Assembly (NCBI GenBank): GCA_019321725.1 | Contig: CM033105.1 | Coordinates: 10,181,632-10,245,631, forward strand | Reading direction: 5' to 3' | DNA: 64,000 nt | Source: Paulownia fortunei | Taxonomy: Eukaryota; Streptophyta; Magnoliopsida; Lamiales; Paulowniaceae | In this document: positions 50,113 to 62,701 of the stretch, in pieces | Layout of the letters: each line of letters starts with the position of its first letter | Numbering within the stretch: the first letter of the stretch is position 1 | The notes under the pieces: generated by a model | The model's database searches: none | What the model was told of the DNA's origin: nothing | Seen by the model: only the letters and a program-made list of their open reading frames with translations | Made by a program: the position numbers and the translations under genes

Positions 50113-52327
50113 TGTTGGGTTCGCTATAATCGCAGGGGTATACGCAGTGGAAAATTAAAATTTTTATCAAACATAAATTTAACCCCTTTGATTCAAAAGC
50201 GATTTTAACGATAACGCTTATTCAAGTGAATATATAAATAAATATAAAATCAGATTATACCTTTCGTGCACTCTGATTGTTGTAGGGAATGAAGCAATCA
50301 ATTGCTTATCCTGGACTATCAGAACTCACAGGTATCCAACTGTCTCCCCTCTATCAGGTCCACAATACGGAAGAGCAACACCAATCAAAAGGATTCGCTA
50401 GTATCCTTTTAATTGTTTACTAATCTAGAATCGGAGTATATTTTCAAAAATAATAAAGATTGATTCTTTAAGTTTTTGAAACAATAATATGAAGAGAATA
50501 ACAAGAAACTGATTTTCTTTTTCTTTATTTTCTTTTCTTGGAGAGTAAAAATAGAAGACTTTAAACAAAATATTTTTTGCTCAAATTTTTGAATTGAATT
50601 ATGTAATTTTCATACCTCATATATATAGGGCTGAAAATTTTAATCCTTTTCCAACTCTTGGAAAGTTTTTTAATTTTGAACTACTTCAAAACCTTATCTT
50701 GGAAGGATTCCAAATCTTCCAAGAACTCTTCTCTTTTCTCTCTCCTATTGTATGTGGACTAATTTGAGACTACATTAATCATCAAAATTGTCTACATACA
50801 TTGTTGATATTAATTTGAACTCTTCAAATAATATAAAGATATATATATCATATATATATATACTATAATTATATTAAATCTTAGTGGCCTATTTTATCCC
50901 ATAAAATTGGTCACTATATTTATTTATCTATAAATATATTAATTAAATAAATCATATTTATTTAATTTATTCTCTTCATACTTTAGTGGGCTTCTTAAGT
51001 GATCCACATTTATTTTGGGCTTGGACTCAAAAATCCCCAAATCAATTCAATTGATTCAATCCCAATTTAATAAATCCAATTGATTAATTTAATTTACTCC
51101 AATTGGGCTTCCTAATCAAATTAGGTCCAATTAAATAATCCAATTACTTAATTGAATAATTTAATTTAACCATTAAATTAAATAGAACCCTTAATTAATT
51201 AATTATTCAGTATTAATTAATTAATTTCCAACCATTGGATAAAATCTAAAATTAGAAATGTTACTTTCCATAAAGATGTGTGACCCTCTTAGGTTCACTA
51301 CTAAGCTAGTAGTGGGTTTGCAACATTTGCAACTTATGAATAACAATTATTCTAATTAATTAATCCAATTAATTAATCCGCTTAGAATCAACTGTTTAAT
51401 TCCAAGAACCTCACTATCCATGAAAACACCTAGCAAGTAATCATGGCAAACTAGTCTTAGGTGAAATAGCGAGTAAACCTATTTCAGTTGCGAATACCAT
51501 ACACGTACGGTCCTTTCGACAGCTAATCTCCTAATTGAATCTAAGGCATGAATTATAAGTCGAAACCCTAAATGATTCAATAACTGTGATCCCATTTCAA
51601 GTTCCAATGATTCTTGATGAATCACAATTCATACTGCCTTGACCAAGGTCTTTGAATCATGAACTATGAAAACAGAGGAGATTCCCTTGTTTAAAAAGAC
51701 AAGTGTCGAATTCTATGTTGGCCACTGACAAACCTCCATGCACACCAGTGCAACACCTAACATACCCCCTTTATGATTGTCAAGCAATCAGAAGATATAT
51801 CAAAGTGCTGCATGATGCACACAAGGCTACCATCGTGCCTCAAGTCTGAGGACTAGTCGTGTACTATCGCAACACATAAATTCTTATTTCGACGGGCAAA
51901 GCTTCCAACTAAGAATTTCTTGCAGGCCATATTCGGTGTACTTGTTCCCTAACAAGCACCCACATACATGCACTTACGTTTCTACGCTAATGCCAATGGA
52001 ATATGACATCCTCGTCTCACGAGCATGCATTATATGTACGAGTCTTACTGAACTATTTGATGTCCCATCTCAAAAAGCTCTCGACTCGAAACTTATTTAA
52101 GATTAAAACCTTAGAGACATGTTCCATGATCACCATCATATGCGCGACCATGCCCCGTAGCTAAATTTGGTCTAAGAACTTTATCTAATGTGCAGAATTA
52201 AAAAATCCAAGATATAAGATAAAGAAAATGCCTTTTTATTAATATGATTCTCAATAAGATTATCTTTATAAAAGCAAAAGAGTATAATACACCCAATCTA
52301 ATTGGGGCGTTGGGCATCCTACTCTAA
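50113..52327 (+). mobile_element. Family D repeat inserted in A LTR
   Basis: Begins TGTTGGGTTCGC at 50113. The part to 51954 (ending GTTCCCTAACA) matches 23204-25156 inverted. A further 370 bp to about 52327 also belongs to the insertion, because the host LTR resumes only at 'aaattcattctaatactc'. Host sequence on the two sides is continuous with the intact A LTR near 42500. Target duplication is unclear (CTAAA against CCAAA). No coding domains. Confidence 0.65.
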
Positions 52328-53380
52328 GACCAAATTCATTCTAATACTCTTAACTCATATATGTACATGTAAATGGTAATAATTATAGGTTTTATTCAAC
52401 ATACCATACACTTTTGAAGTCTAAAACACAAGAAAACAGTAAGGTAACAGTTTCTGCCACAAGCATTTCCTATTAAGTGTTCGTCATGAAAAATCCTTTC
52501 TTTGTGCACCAAACTCTAACTAAAAACTTCCTAACACTTTTATAAGAGATATTGAACTTAATAAACAATAAACCCATTCAGATTAATCTGAAAACCAAAG
52601 GCAAAATCATAGATAAGTGTTACCTATGCAGATTTTGAGGTTAAACTTGATGGTAATCACTTATCCTTTACTTTTCTTGCTTTTATTTCAACTTGAAATC
52701 AATTTGGAGCACTTGGAAACCTTAAGGTGTGTGTTTGGAAGCCGAAAATGACTGAAATAAGGGTCTGGTCATGGCAAAAAATCTGATATTGTACATAACT
52801 TATACAGCTCTAATATGGTGTTTCTCAGCATTTATTTCTTTATTTACAACCTATTTTAATTTTTGTATGATCGGATAATAAATTCTACCCTAATATCTTA
52901 ACCATTTATTCGATCTTTAAATCGATTGACATTCGATTCTTAAATAGATTGTCTAGTTTTCATTTCTAAAATCATATGCACATATGGACCTTAAAATATG
53001 ACACTTAAATCAAATTATATCATGTTTAATATACCAAGTGTTATTAGTTTATGGATGTATACCTTTAAAATACCTTGATCTAGTTGAATCGAAACATATT
53101 AGCTTACTAGTAATACCTTTAATTACTTCTAAATTTATAACATATAACCTATGAATATTCAATAGATTGACCAATCTATTCTGTCTCTTATCTAAATATT
53201 AAATTTATTAATTAGGTTATAAGATCTCAACCACTAGTATCATGTGATAGCATTAGAGGTCTAACAATTAAGAATACTATATAAGATGCCATGTAAATGT
53301 TAATACAAATTAGCATATAAGTAGCATGTAATGCATGAATCACATTGGCCAAGTGAGTAGTGTGAGGATTGGATATTACA
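52328..53380 (-). mobile_element. Family A LTR, minus strand, 5' part
   Basis: Continuation of 48373-50112 after the D insertion. It ends at 53380 with the LTR start TGTAATATCC on the minus strand. It keeps the segment deleted from the 42074 copy. It is followed by non-A sequence. Confidence 0.75.
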
Positions 53381-54061
53381 TTGTGCAAGAATAAAAGCAT
53401 TAAATAAAATCCTAAGCATGCATCTAATACATACTTTAAATAAATGAATGATCATGAACCAGTCCTGTGCGGTTCATTTGGGCCAAAAATGAACCCAATG
53501 TCAGTCTAAGGGTAATAAATTGAAATATAACCTATTATATTACATAATTGTATCCCATATAAACATGTGCCTTCATTGAAACCTTCTTCGTGATTCTTCT
53601 TCGTCTTCGAAAGAAAAAAAAAACCTCACCACCTATTCTACTCTCTTTGCAGAAAAATAAATGACTCACATAAATTAAATAAGAGGATCGCACGCTCCAT
53701 TTTAAAACCCAAAAATATTATTTAAAAGCAATCACATTGGTACAATGGCTCATGATCATCCTATGCATGCTTATAATTAACTGTTGGGTTCGCTATAATC
53801 GCAGGGGTATACGTAGCGGAAAATTAAATTTTTTATCAAACATAAATTTAACCCCTTTGATTCGAAAGCAATTTTAACGATCGCGCTTATTCAATTAAAT
53901 ATATAAATAAATATAAAATTGGATTATACCTTTCGTGCACTCCGGTGATTGATATCTTGTATTTTTATAGATTGTTTCATATCTAGGGTTGGGGAGTAAT
54001 ATTTAAGAAATCTAGAAGTAACACACAACCGAGGGCACGAATTGCCCAGTATGTATGCTTG
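53381..54061. other. Mixed retroelement debris
   Basis: 53381-53781 is unrecognised AT-rich sequence with an 'aaccagtcctgtgcggttc' stretch that looks retroelement-derived. 53782-53945 is the start of a D repeat (TGTTGGGTTCGC again). 53946-54030 is a short plus-strand A LTR piece ('gggttggggagtaatattta'). No gene is visible. Confidence 0.5.
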
Positions 54062-55708
54062 TAAAAAATTTATGTTATAACTAAAAAATCAAAGTAATAA
54101 AAGTACTAAGGATTAATGATTTGCTCTTGAATTTTGGATAGAGGAACGACTATTTATTATTTTTTTACCTCTTTTAATTATCACCATTGGAATTCATACA
54201 CAATGAAGGTTCCAATGGAAAGATGTTATCAAATAACTCATGCATTAAGGTAGTCATGATATTGTCTTACTGTTTGCAAAATTATCTCTTAACACCAATA
54301 CTTATTTATGGGACCAAGTATTTATGCACGCCTTTATCTATAACAAATTAATATTTTACATTAGCAGTTGGTGTAGTAGAACTGTACATCAAACTAAATG
54401 AACTCAAGTATTTATTGTGCCATTGGTGATACAAAAATCAAGAATCATCACTAAACAATAAGGGTTTTAACGCCAATACTTATTTATGAGATTAAGTATT
54501 TATACACGCATTTGTCTACAACAAATCAAAGTTTTATATTAGCAGTAGGTGTAGTAGAACCATACATCAAACTAAATGAACTCAAGTACTTGTTGTATCA
54601 TTGGTGATACATAAATCAAAATTCACCAAAAAACAAGGAGGGTTTCAATCAAAAATTAAAATAATAATACAACACACCTGAACATTATGCATCTTTATAA
54701 TCATTTCTCTTCCTCCATTAAGAGGTTCACCTTTTTTTCTCAACTAAAATAAATTTAAAAAGACATAATGAAAGTAGAAAAGACTAAAAATAGAAGAGAA
54801 ACTAGAAAATATATTTCTATTAATACTAGAAAACTTACATTACTACTAGAGAACTTAGTTTAAAGAAATACAACAATAAATCTTTCTTTTCCCTTCTAAG
54901 GGTTTTTATGTGTATCTTAAATGCCATCGAAGATCTTTTATTTATAATAGAAAAGTGCCTAAATTGACATCTCCAAATTCACTCCAAATTAACTTCAAAT
55001 ATGCTAAATATTCAAGTCTTTTTCAGATCTGAAATTTGTCATACATTTTTCTCCATGCAATCAGCTGTTTTTGAAAAAGTGATCAATATAAAAGTTGTAG
55101 GTTTATTGGTAACTTTATTTTTCAATTTGAATCACCTAATTTCAACTATTATGGAGAAAATTATGCTTGATTTAATGAAATGTATCAGTATAGATAAATC
55201 CTTTCTAATATACACACTTGAACGAATTTTCTGCTATAATTAAGGCTGAATTGGGCTGAACTTCCAAAACAAAGTTGTAGTTCTATCTCTTAACTTTCTA
55301 ATTAAGAAAAATTCAGGCCCATAGGGCTTTTGAACATGAAGTTATGCCAAAAATATAAAAACTATACAAGTTTGGAAATATACTTATTTTAAATTTAATG
55401 CAAGCCCAACAATCCCTTGCAAAGTTCAAGTGATTTCTTGCATATATTTTGATCTATATATGATGAACTTAGGCAAAAATGACCATTTTCTTCTAATTGT
55501 GATGCTTCTTTGATCCAATGAAATATTGTCTTCCAACTTACTCACGAAACGTATTGTTTTCTTTGGTTTTATTTTAGCTCTTTTTGAACTTTTTTTATTC
55601 ATTAATTCCCTAACACAAAATATTAATAAAACTATAATACTAACAAGAATAAAGTAAGGAGAGTATAAAAGATTTGATAAAAAAATATGTCAAAATTTGT
55701 AATTATCA
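54062..55708 (-). mobile_element. Family B2 LTR upstream of NUP205 copy 2
   Basis: Same LTR insertion as 25263-27049, with its 5' end at 55708, missing the last 140 bp or so of the 3' end and the primer site. Differences from the first copy are a few percent, with small indels. The minus-strand LTR start is TGATAATTAC, as in copy 1. Confidence 0.7.
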
Positions 55709-57101
55709 AATTAGATTAAGGAAACAATAGAAATGCAAATCGTTTAATTGCATCGAATTTAGAATATGCTTTGTTTTACATTTGATGTATGTTTCAATTG
55801 TTGAATTTTTTTAAATTTTTGATGTGTTTGCTATCCCGTGATTTTGCAAAACCAACAGTTAACCTATGCTATGGCAGGATGGGAGGGAAGTGTGAAAGAT
55901 TCATTGGTTTTATTAATTGCTACTAAAACATTGTATGTACAATGAAAAATGGTTTAGGAATTTAAAAACTCCAAATTTATTTTCATAAAATCTTGTCTTT
56001 TGATGCAAGGAAGTATGTAAAATTGAAGGTATTTTAATTTTCGACCTTATAAATCAAATCTTAAATAATTAAATCAAATACGTCTTCATATTAACATAAA
56101 AACCTAGAGAATCTAAACCCACCTCTTGGCAATGCTAGAAATCAAATGAGATGAAAACAGAAACATACAAGCTCTAATATTTTGTACTTTTCACATGAAT
56201 TGGGAGTTTTTTTTTTTTAATTTTCAAATTAGGGGACTATTTTTTAAGGGCTTTTAAGTATTTTTCTCTACAAAACAACTTCCCACAAGTTGTTCAACTC
56301 TTTTGTGGTAATTTTAATTATTGATTTCCAAAACTTTGGAAATGCAAATGTAGAACATTATATTTAAAAAAAAACTAATTTTAGAATAGCTAATTTTGCA
56401 ATTAGATTCAACCTTTAAAATTTGATTTTAAAACATAAGATACATAATGTTTCCAACTAACCCCATTAATATCTTCAATCTTGCTGTACTGTTTAATTTA
56501 CAAAGCTAATTTTACTTTATGTCTAATATCACTATTATTGTCAAATCAACTAAAATTACTCAAATTTATAAAAAATCTAAAACTATTCATAAAATGGTAT
56601 TCTATAATGAATATTGATTAACATTTTTGAAGCAGATTTCACTATTAATCAATAATTAAAAAATCTATTGATACACTATAGTATAAGAATAGTGGCTAAT
56701 TTTCCTAAGAAAATTTCACAAAAATACAAATGAGCATTAGAAAAACGAACATAAGTAAACTATTTTCTTTTGTATTTTTCAGTACCAGTAACGAATTTTT
56801 TATTGATTTACAAATTATAAGTCCCCTTTTATATAATTTCCTTTAATAAAATTATGGGTGGTCAAAAAATTATTTGGCGCAAAAATAAAATGGACAAGTA
56901 CATAATTGGAAAATGGAGATTGCAATTTGCAAAGCGAAAATTTATTTTGCGTCCGCGTTGTCACCACACCAACCTCTCTAAAACCCTCAATTAGGGCTTT
57001 TCCCGCCCTTCAACACCTTGCTCCTCCATTAACCCCAGAGCAGAAAGGGGCCTCCAATTTCCCTAATACCTCCATTTTCTTTGTGCATCAAGGAGGAGCA
57101 A
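55709..57101 (+). promoter_or_regulatory. NUP205 copy 2 upstream region
   Basis: Equivalent of 27050-28464. Between 55709 and 56138 it differs from copy 1 at about 20 positions and by a roughly 23-bp indel. From 56139 it appears identical, including the TATA box (56830-56836) and both E2F-like sites (56873-56880 and 56998-57007). Confidence 0.5.
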
Positions 57102-57739
57102 ATGGTGCCCCCCAAGCAACTCTTATCGGTAATCGAGTCGACTCTACTGGGGCGGACTCCGCCCACGGCCGCCCAGAGAATCGAGCTCATCCACGCCATT
57201 CGCCACTCGCTCCCCTCCCTCAAGGCTCTCCTCTCCTACCCGGTACATTCTTACTTTTTATGTGTGTGTGTTTTTAACAATTTCTTTTTTTTTTTTCGTT
57301 TTCTTTTAAAAATTAAAACCGTCCTTCTTATGTACCGATAAGCAGGCACATCTGTTGGGATGTGATACTTATCTTCAGAATTAGATAGTTCAATCTTGGG
57401 CAGGAGCACTTTGGTTTTAATTATTATGTTGAAGCTATTCAATAATAATTTCATTAGAGGGAATTTCAGATTCAGAATTTTTTTTTTTGGTTAATATACT
57501 ACTACATCTCATTTATTCATTGCAAATAAAATGCCACTGTTTGTATCTGGTTTAAGAAAAAAATTTGCCAGGCTTGTTATCAGTCTTATCAATAATATAC
57601 TAGTATAATTGGATGCAATTTCAGATTCAAAAATGTTTTTTTGATATTCCACTGCAAATCATTTACATGCGTTTTGTAAATAAAATGTCAGTCCTTAAAA
57701 GCTGGTTTAAGAGAAAAAAAGTTAATGCCAGGGTTTCTA

Positions 57740-57773
<34 letters not shown>

Positions 57774-59897
57774 AGGATGTCATTTCAATGAAGTTATTTA
57801 TTTCGCTTTTTCCTCACAATTTATAGCCTCCAAAACCGTCAGACAGAGCTCAAGTCCAGTCGAAAGAAGTGAGACTGCCAGATGCTGGGCCAATCTCCCT
57901 TGATGATCAGGATGTTCAGATAGTTAGTTTCCATCTCTCCTTTACTCTCCATTACTTTATATTGTGTGTGCTGAATCAAAAGTCATGACATGGAAGTGCA
58001 TAAAATGAAAGGCATACCTTTGGATCCTACAGTTTTGGCACTGACAACAATGTGTAAGATATTTAGAATGCTAAAGCTGCATAATTGTGAATAAAGTGAA
58101 GATAATGATTAGTTTAAGCTTTTCTACATCTAAGCATATGCAATATTCTTTTTGCTGCAAAAGCTTTATAGTTGTTTGCTTAACAGATAATTCGTAATAA
58201 AAATGATTACCTATGAGCATAGCACAGCATATACTTGAATATGCTGGCACAAGATCTGAAGCAACACTTTGGCATGTAAAATACTATTTTTTGGAAACTA
58301 ATATTTATGTGCCTCTGCTGTGTTCCCTATCCCATTTCTATGTCCATGAATGATAAGTGATGATGACAATGTGCATGAACATGAAAAGGTGACCTCAATT
58401 TCTAATCTTCATTTCCTTTTATCCATAATCTAACAAAATCCATCATTTTTGGATAGATAAGGTACATGCCATTCATGCTCAGATTTTACTTTTAACAGAA
58501 TTTGATCTAACTTAGAGTTGGATTTCAAAATTGAGACTGGAGGTATGAGCATCAGTGTGTAGCATAATGAAAAGTTGAGGGACCAAAGATGTAAATTACA
58601 ATAAGAATTGCTAACTGTTACTGTTCAGATATGTTGGAAATGTTATATTTTGTGATAGTATTTAAAAGAGACTAGTAACTATCTTTTCATTATCAAACTG
58701 TCAAAAACTTTTTGGATAATTAACTTTGCATTGAAAATTTAGATGCAGCACTGTGTAGGTTACATTGTAGGTTTAGGTTAGACCAAACAACCGAAGTCAA
58801 AGTAGCTTTGTGCTTGCTTTCTGGGTATGCTTTACTCGTAGGGTGCAGGACTTTTTATGACTCCTTTATGACTTTTTTGGGGTGATTTGGCAGTTAGGAG
58901 TCATGAATAGGTATTTTGTCTGCTGTAGAATTATGTTTTGAGGGTTATTTTTAGGGGGTTACTAAGATTTGGTTGTTTGCTCTCATTGAGCTAAAATTGG
59001 TGACCTATTATTGTTATCTGTTACCAGTCTCGGTTCAAATTGTAGGTTATGCTTTGGTGCTTAATAGCACTCTTAAATCCTGCATTTGTTGTTGAATTAT
59101 TTCCTCCGAAGCTACATCTGTCCAATATATTATGGACATTTGCTTATTTTGACTTGTTAATCGCTAAATTAAGTTGCTGTTTGATTCTGCTCCAACTTTT
59201 TGGCTTGTTTTAACACTTTCAGTTTAACTACTACTTCATTTTGAACCTTAGGCTTTAAAATTGAGTGAAGATCTCCATCTCAATGAAATAGATTGCGTGC
59301 GTTTGCTTGTTTCTGCCAATCAAGAGGTAATATTTTATGTTCTCTGGTCCTATTACTCTATTGACATGCAATTAATATCCCTGCGAACTATAATGGGTGG
59401 AATTTTAAAGTCTTTATATTATCTATTACTGAAGATGGAAACAGGCTTTCATAAAAAAGAAAAAAAGATGGAAACAGTGGAAATGGGATTTTTACATGAG
59501 CAAAGAAGTCCCATTATTTTTTCAGTTACTAATTTGACTTGCAGTTAACATGTCGGTTTTTATATTCTTGCTTGAAAGTGTTATATTTGTTCTTCTTTCA
59601 GTGGGGATTACTAGGTCGAGAGCCATTAGAAATTTTTCGCCTTTCTGCGGGACTTTGGTATACGGAGAGAAGGGATCTACTAACGGCAATTTACATGCTA
59701 TTGAGGGTATTGTTTCTTCTTAGTTGCATGCATAATAAGAAACTTTTTACTATGTTCTTGACAGCTATCATTTTTGGTTTTTTCAGGCTATTGTTCTTGA
59801 CCAGGGTCTTGAAGCTGATCTTGTATCTGATATTCAAAGTTATTTGCAAGATCTCTTTACTTCCAGACTTAGACAGCGATTGGTTTCACTTATAAAG
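57102..59897 (+). CDS. NUP205: NUP205 nuclear pore scaffold protein, copy 2, exons 1-5 (runs off window)
   Basis: Exons: 57102-57242, 57827-57922, 59252-59326, 59602-59706 and 59787-59897. They give 176 codons identical to copy 1, all with GT...AG junctions in phase 0. The window ends inside intron 5 (64000, equal to 35363 in copy 1), before exon 6. It could be the complete functional gene, with copy 1 a truncated duplicate, or the two could be one locus assembled twice. The protein is the N-terminal part of the inner-ring scaffold nucleoporin. No stop or frameshift is seen. Confidence 0.9.
57742..57771 (+). repeat. (CAT)10 microsatellite, copy 2
   Basis: Ten perfect CAT units in intron 1, the same length as in copy 1. 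Confidence 0.95.
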
Positions 59898-61094
59898 GTT
59901 TTCACCTTGTTTTACTAAAATTATTCATAGGAATGAAGTAATTTCCTATCCGAGTATTCTTGCAGTTTCTATTCCTATTGATATTTTAGTTGTGTTTACT
60001 TGTCCTTTTGCTCTTGTATTTTGTTGAGTTTCTTAAATTTGAAGAACTGCAATTTTGTCGGTCGGAAGGAGTTGTTATAGGGTAATTGTGAAGCACGTTA
60101 AGGACCTCATTTTAAAAGCTTAAAATGAGTGATTTTCAGCTTCTAGCTTATATTAAGCAGGCACTCCACTTTTTGTTACACCTGCTTCTGCGAGCTTTCA
60201 TCTGAAAGTAAGCTAAAAATAGAAGCTGGAAGCAACCCTTAGTGTGCTTGTTATTGCTTTGGGATTTGTTTAAGATATTGAACTTCATTTAGACAACTAT
60301 AGCCTCAAATTTTTTTCAACATCCTGTATTACCCTTTCATTCAAGTATGACATTAATTAAAAAAAATTAAAAATACTGAAAAAGAACATAAGGAATATAA
60401 TTGGTTAAGTAAAATTAATTTCTTTAGTTTTCAGATTACTTTATTGTATTCTTTATTCTAATAATTGACTAAGAATTTCAATGAGAGTATTTAGGTATAC
60501 ATTAATAATGTACGACTGATTAGCTACTACTAATAATAATCATATTGTTGTTGCAAATATTGATTCCACAAGATATTGTTGTTATTATTAACATTATACA
60601 CAACACTAACTAATACTCATTATTAATTGATTATTATTATTAATTAGTTAGTTAAGTTAATAGCAATAATAGTTCAGGTAGCAAGAAGATGAATGAGTTA
60701 TTCTTAATAGTAAGAGGATCATATAAGATATTTCTTAGTATTTTTAGTAATTAGTTAAAGCAACAAAATTTGTTATAATTATTGTTACAAAATAATAATG
60801 ATAATAATTATAAGTTAGTTCCATCAAAATAACAAATGAAGTATAAAAAAATGATGAACTGAATCAGTGAAAATACCAAAATAAAAAAATAAAGAATGGA
60901 TTATGGTACATGTTAGAGAATAAATTATTATTATTTTTGGTATCATCATAAGGTATTTAATTGACTTATTTGAATTCATGTAGGTGACTAAGAAAAAAAT
61001 AAATTATTGTTTAACATTAGAGTAAACATAGATAAAATTATTTCTGTTGTAATTGTACTATAGTTAATTTTTGTGATTAATATGGTTAATTTTA

Positions 61095-62701
61095 GGGATA
61101 ATTTCAATTTTGGTCCCTTAACAATGCCACTAAATCAGTTTTTGTCTGCTTGGTTCGCGCCGTATCAATTTTGGTCCCAAACATTTCTAAAATCCATCGA
61201 TATTGGTCCCTGCCGTTAACCTCCCATTAGTTTCTGGTGGAAATGTTGGAGGGAGTTCTTATCAGTTTGGGGGGAGATTTTAGCGCCAAAACTAATAACA
61301 TTTCAGTCTTGGGAGGGAAGAGGCACGAGAAACATTACCATGAAGAAAGGCAGATAAGCTACGAGAAAGCATGTAATCATAAACCAACAATTTCTCATCC
61401 TTGGAATAGTAAAAAGCTCTCCAAGGCAGCAAATTTTGATGCTTAATATTCCCCAACACCTCTGTTTGTTGATCAAACTCTCTCTTCGCAACCGCAACAT
61501 CCTTAAGCCTCTTCACCAATACCTTTGTACCTTTCTCCAACTCTGCCTTGTTACTTGTACCCACAGTCCTTTCCCTAACACTTCTGCTGAAGCTCTCAAC
61601 AAATCCTCAAAATCATAACTGTATCCACCGCCGAAAATCAGCTTATTACTCTGCGACCCCTCTGCTGAACCTCAGTGACATCGTCTTCTGATTATGGTGT
61701 TCCAGCCTCTCCTACTGTGCTCGTCGCTGAGATTGCTGGTGGTTTCTGCATTTTATGCTTTCCCATTTTTTCCTTTTCCTGATGAGAAGGAAAATGACGG
61801 CATTAGCATTAGTATTAGTATTCCACCAGTGACTAATATTGTGAGAATGGCGGCAGCGGAGAGTTTTCTATTCTTTGTGTGAGATGGGATGAGAGTTGGA
61901 GGTGATGTAAGGAAAGGCGTTGGGTAAGGGAAAAAAGGGTTGGCTCGCTGCAGAAATTGATGTTATTTGCAAATGTGTAGGTTAGGAATTTTGTGAGCAT
62001 GTTAGGGATCGAACTATTGAGATGGTTGTTCGAGACGTTAAAATTGATGAGGCTCAGTCGGGCGATGCTCGAGATTTTCGTAGAAGCCATTATTCTGTAG
62101 AAAGAGCCCTATCAAATGTCAAATGGGTCAGATTGTTGACCAAAAATGAGATCGGACCAGGAAAGTTGTTGAGGTCGAGCTGGGTGAGACGAGTCAACTC
62201 GGTCAGAGTTGACGGAAACTCACTGATTGTCCTGTAGGTAGACGTCGCGAAGGAGCTTGAGTTGGGAGAAGTCGGGTAGGATTGGGTCAGAGAGGCGGTC
62301 GAAGAAGAGGTGTAGGACTTGAAGTTGAGTGAGCTAACTCACGTATTGGCCGGAATTTGGCTAATGAACCTAACACTTGGAAGCCTGAGGTAGTAGATGG
62401 AGTAATTGGTGGCATCGCACTTGACGTGACCCAGGAGCTTGCATGGCAGACATGTTCCACTGCAATCATGCGAAGTGTATGGGTCGTTTTTCAATATGAT
62501 GCGAAGTGTTCCTCTTCCATTCCAATGCACAGCACATGACCTGCACATGCACTTTACGAATAGAAACTAACGGAATGTTAACTGCACGGGCTAATATTGA
62601 TGGATTTTAGAAATGTTGCGGACCAAAATTAATACAGCCTGAAGCAAAAGGACCAAATTGATTTAGTGGCATAGTTGAGGAACCAAAATTGAAATTATCC
62701 C
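61095..62701. mobile_element. Pack-MULE, copy 2
   Basis: Same 1,607-bp element at the same intronic site, with TIRs at 61095-61234 and 62563-62701 and the TTAATTTTA duplication at 61086-61094 and 62702-62710. Its presence shows the insertion predates the duplication, if the duplication is real. Confidence 0.92.
61303..62548 (-). pseudogene. Captured LRR receptor-like kinase fragment, copy 2
   Basis: Equivalent to 32666-33911, with the same frameshifts and the same truncation after the kinase N-lobe ('[19 protein letters not shown]'). No differences from copy 1 were seen. Confidence 0.85.

Larger units (their letters stand above)
42074..53380. repeat. Giant inverted repeat: A element facing its mirror copy
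   Basis: Left arm 42074-45821 (LTR, PBS, internal) and right arm 46707-53380 (internal, PBS, LTR, with a 2.2-kb D insertion) are reverse complements. They are separated by an 885-bp unpaired centre at 45822-46706. Arms differ by many substitutions plus a 650-bp deletion on the left. This makes a recent sequencing palindrome artefact unlikely. Confidence 0.8.

Noticed and set aside
42069..53385. Target-site duplication flanking the whole palindrome
   Set aside because: Flanks are GACAA and TTGTG, which match only as an inverted ACAA of four bases, not a direct duplication. This is too weak to claim a single insertion.
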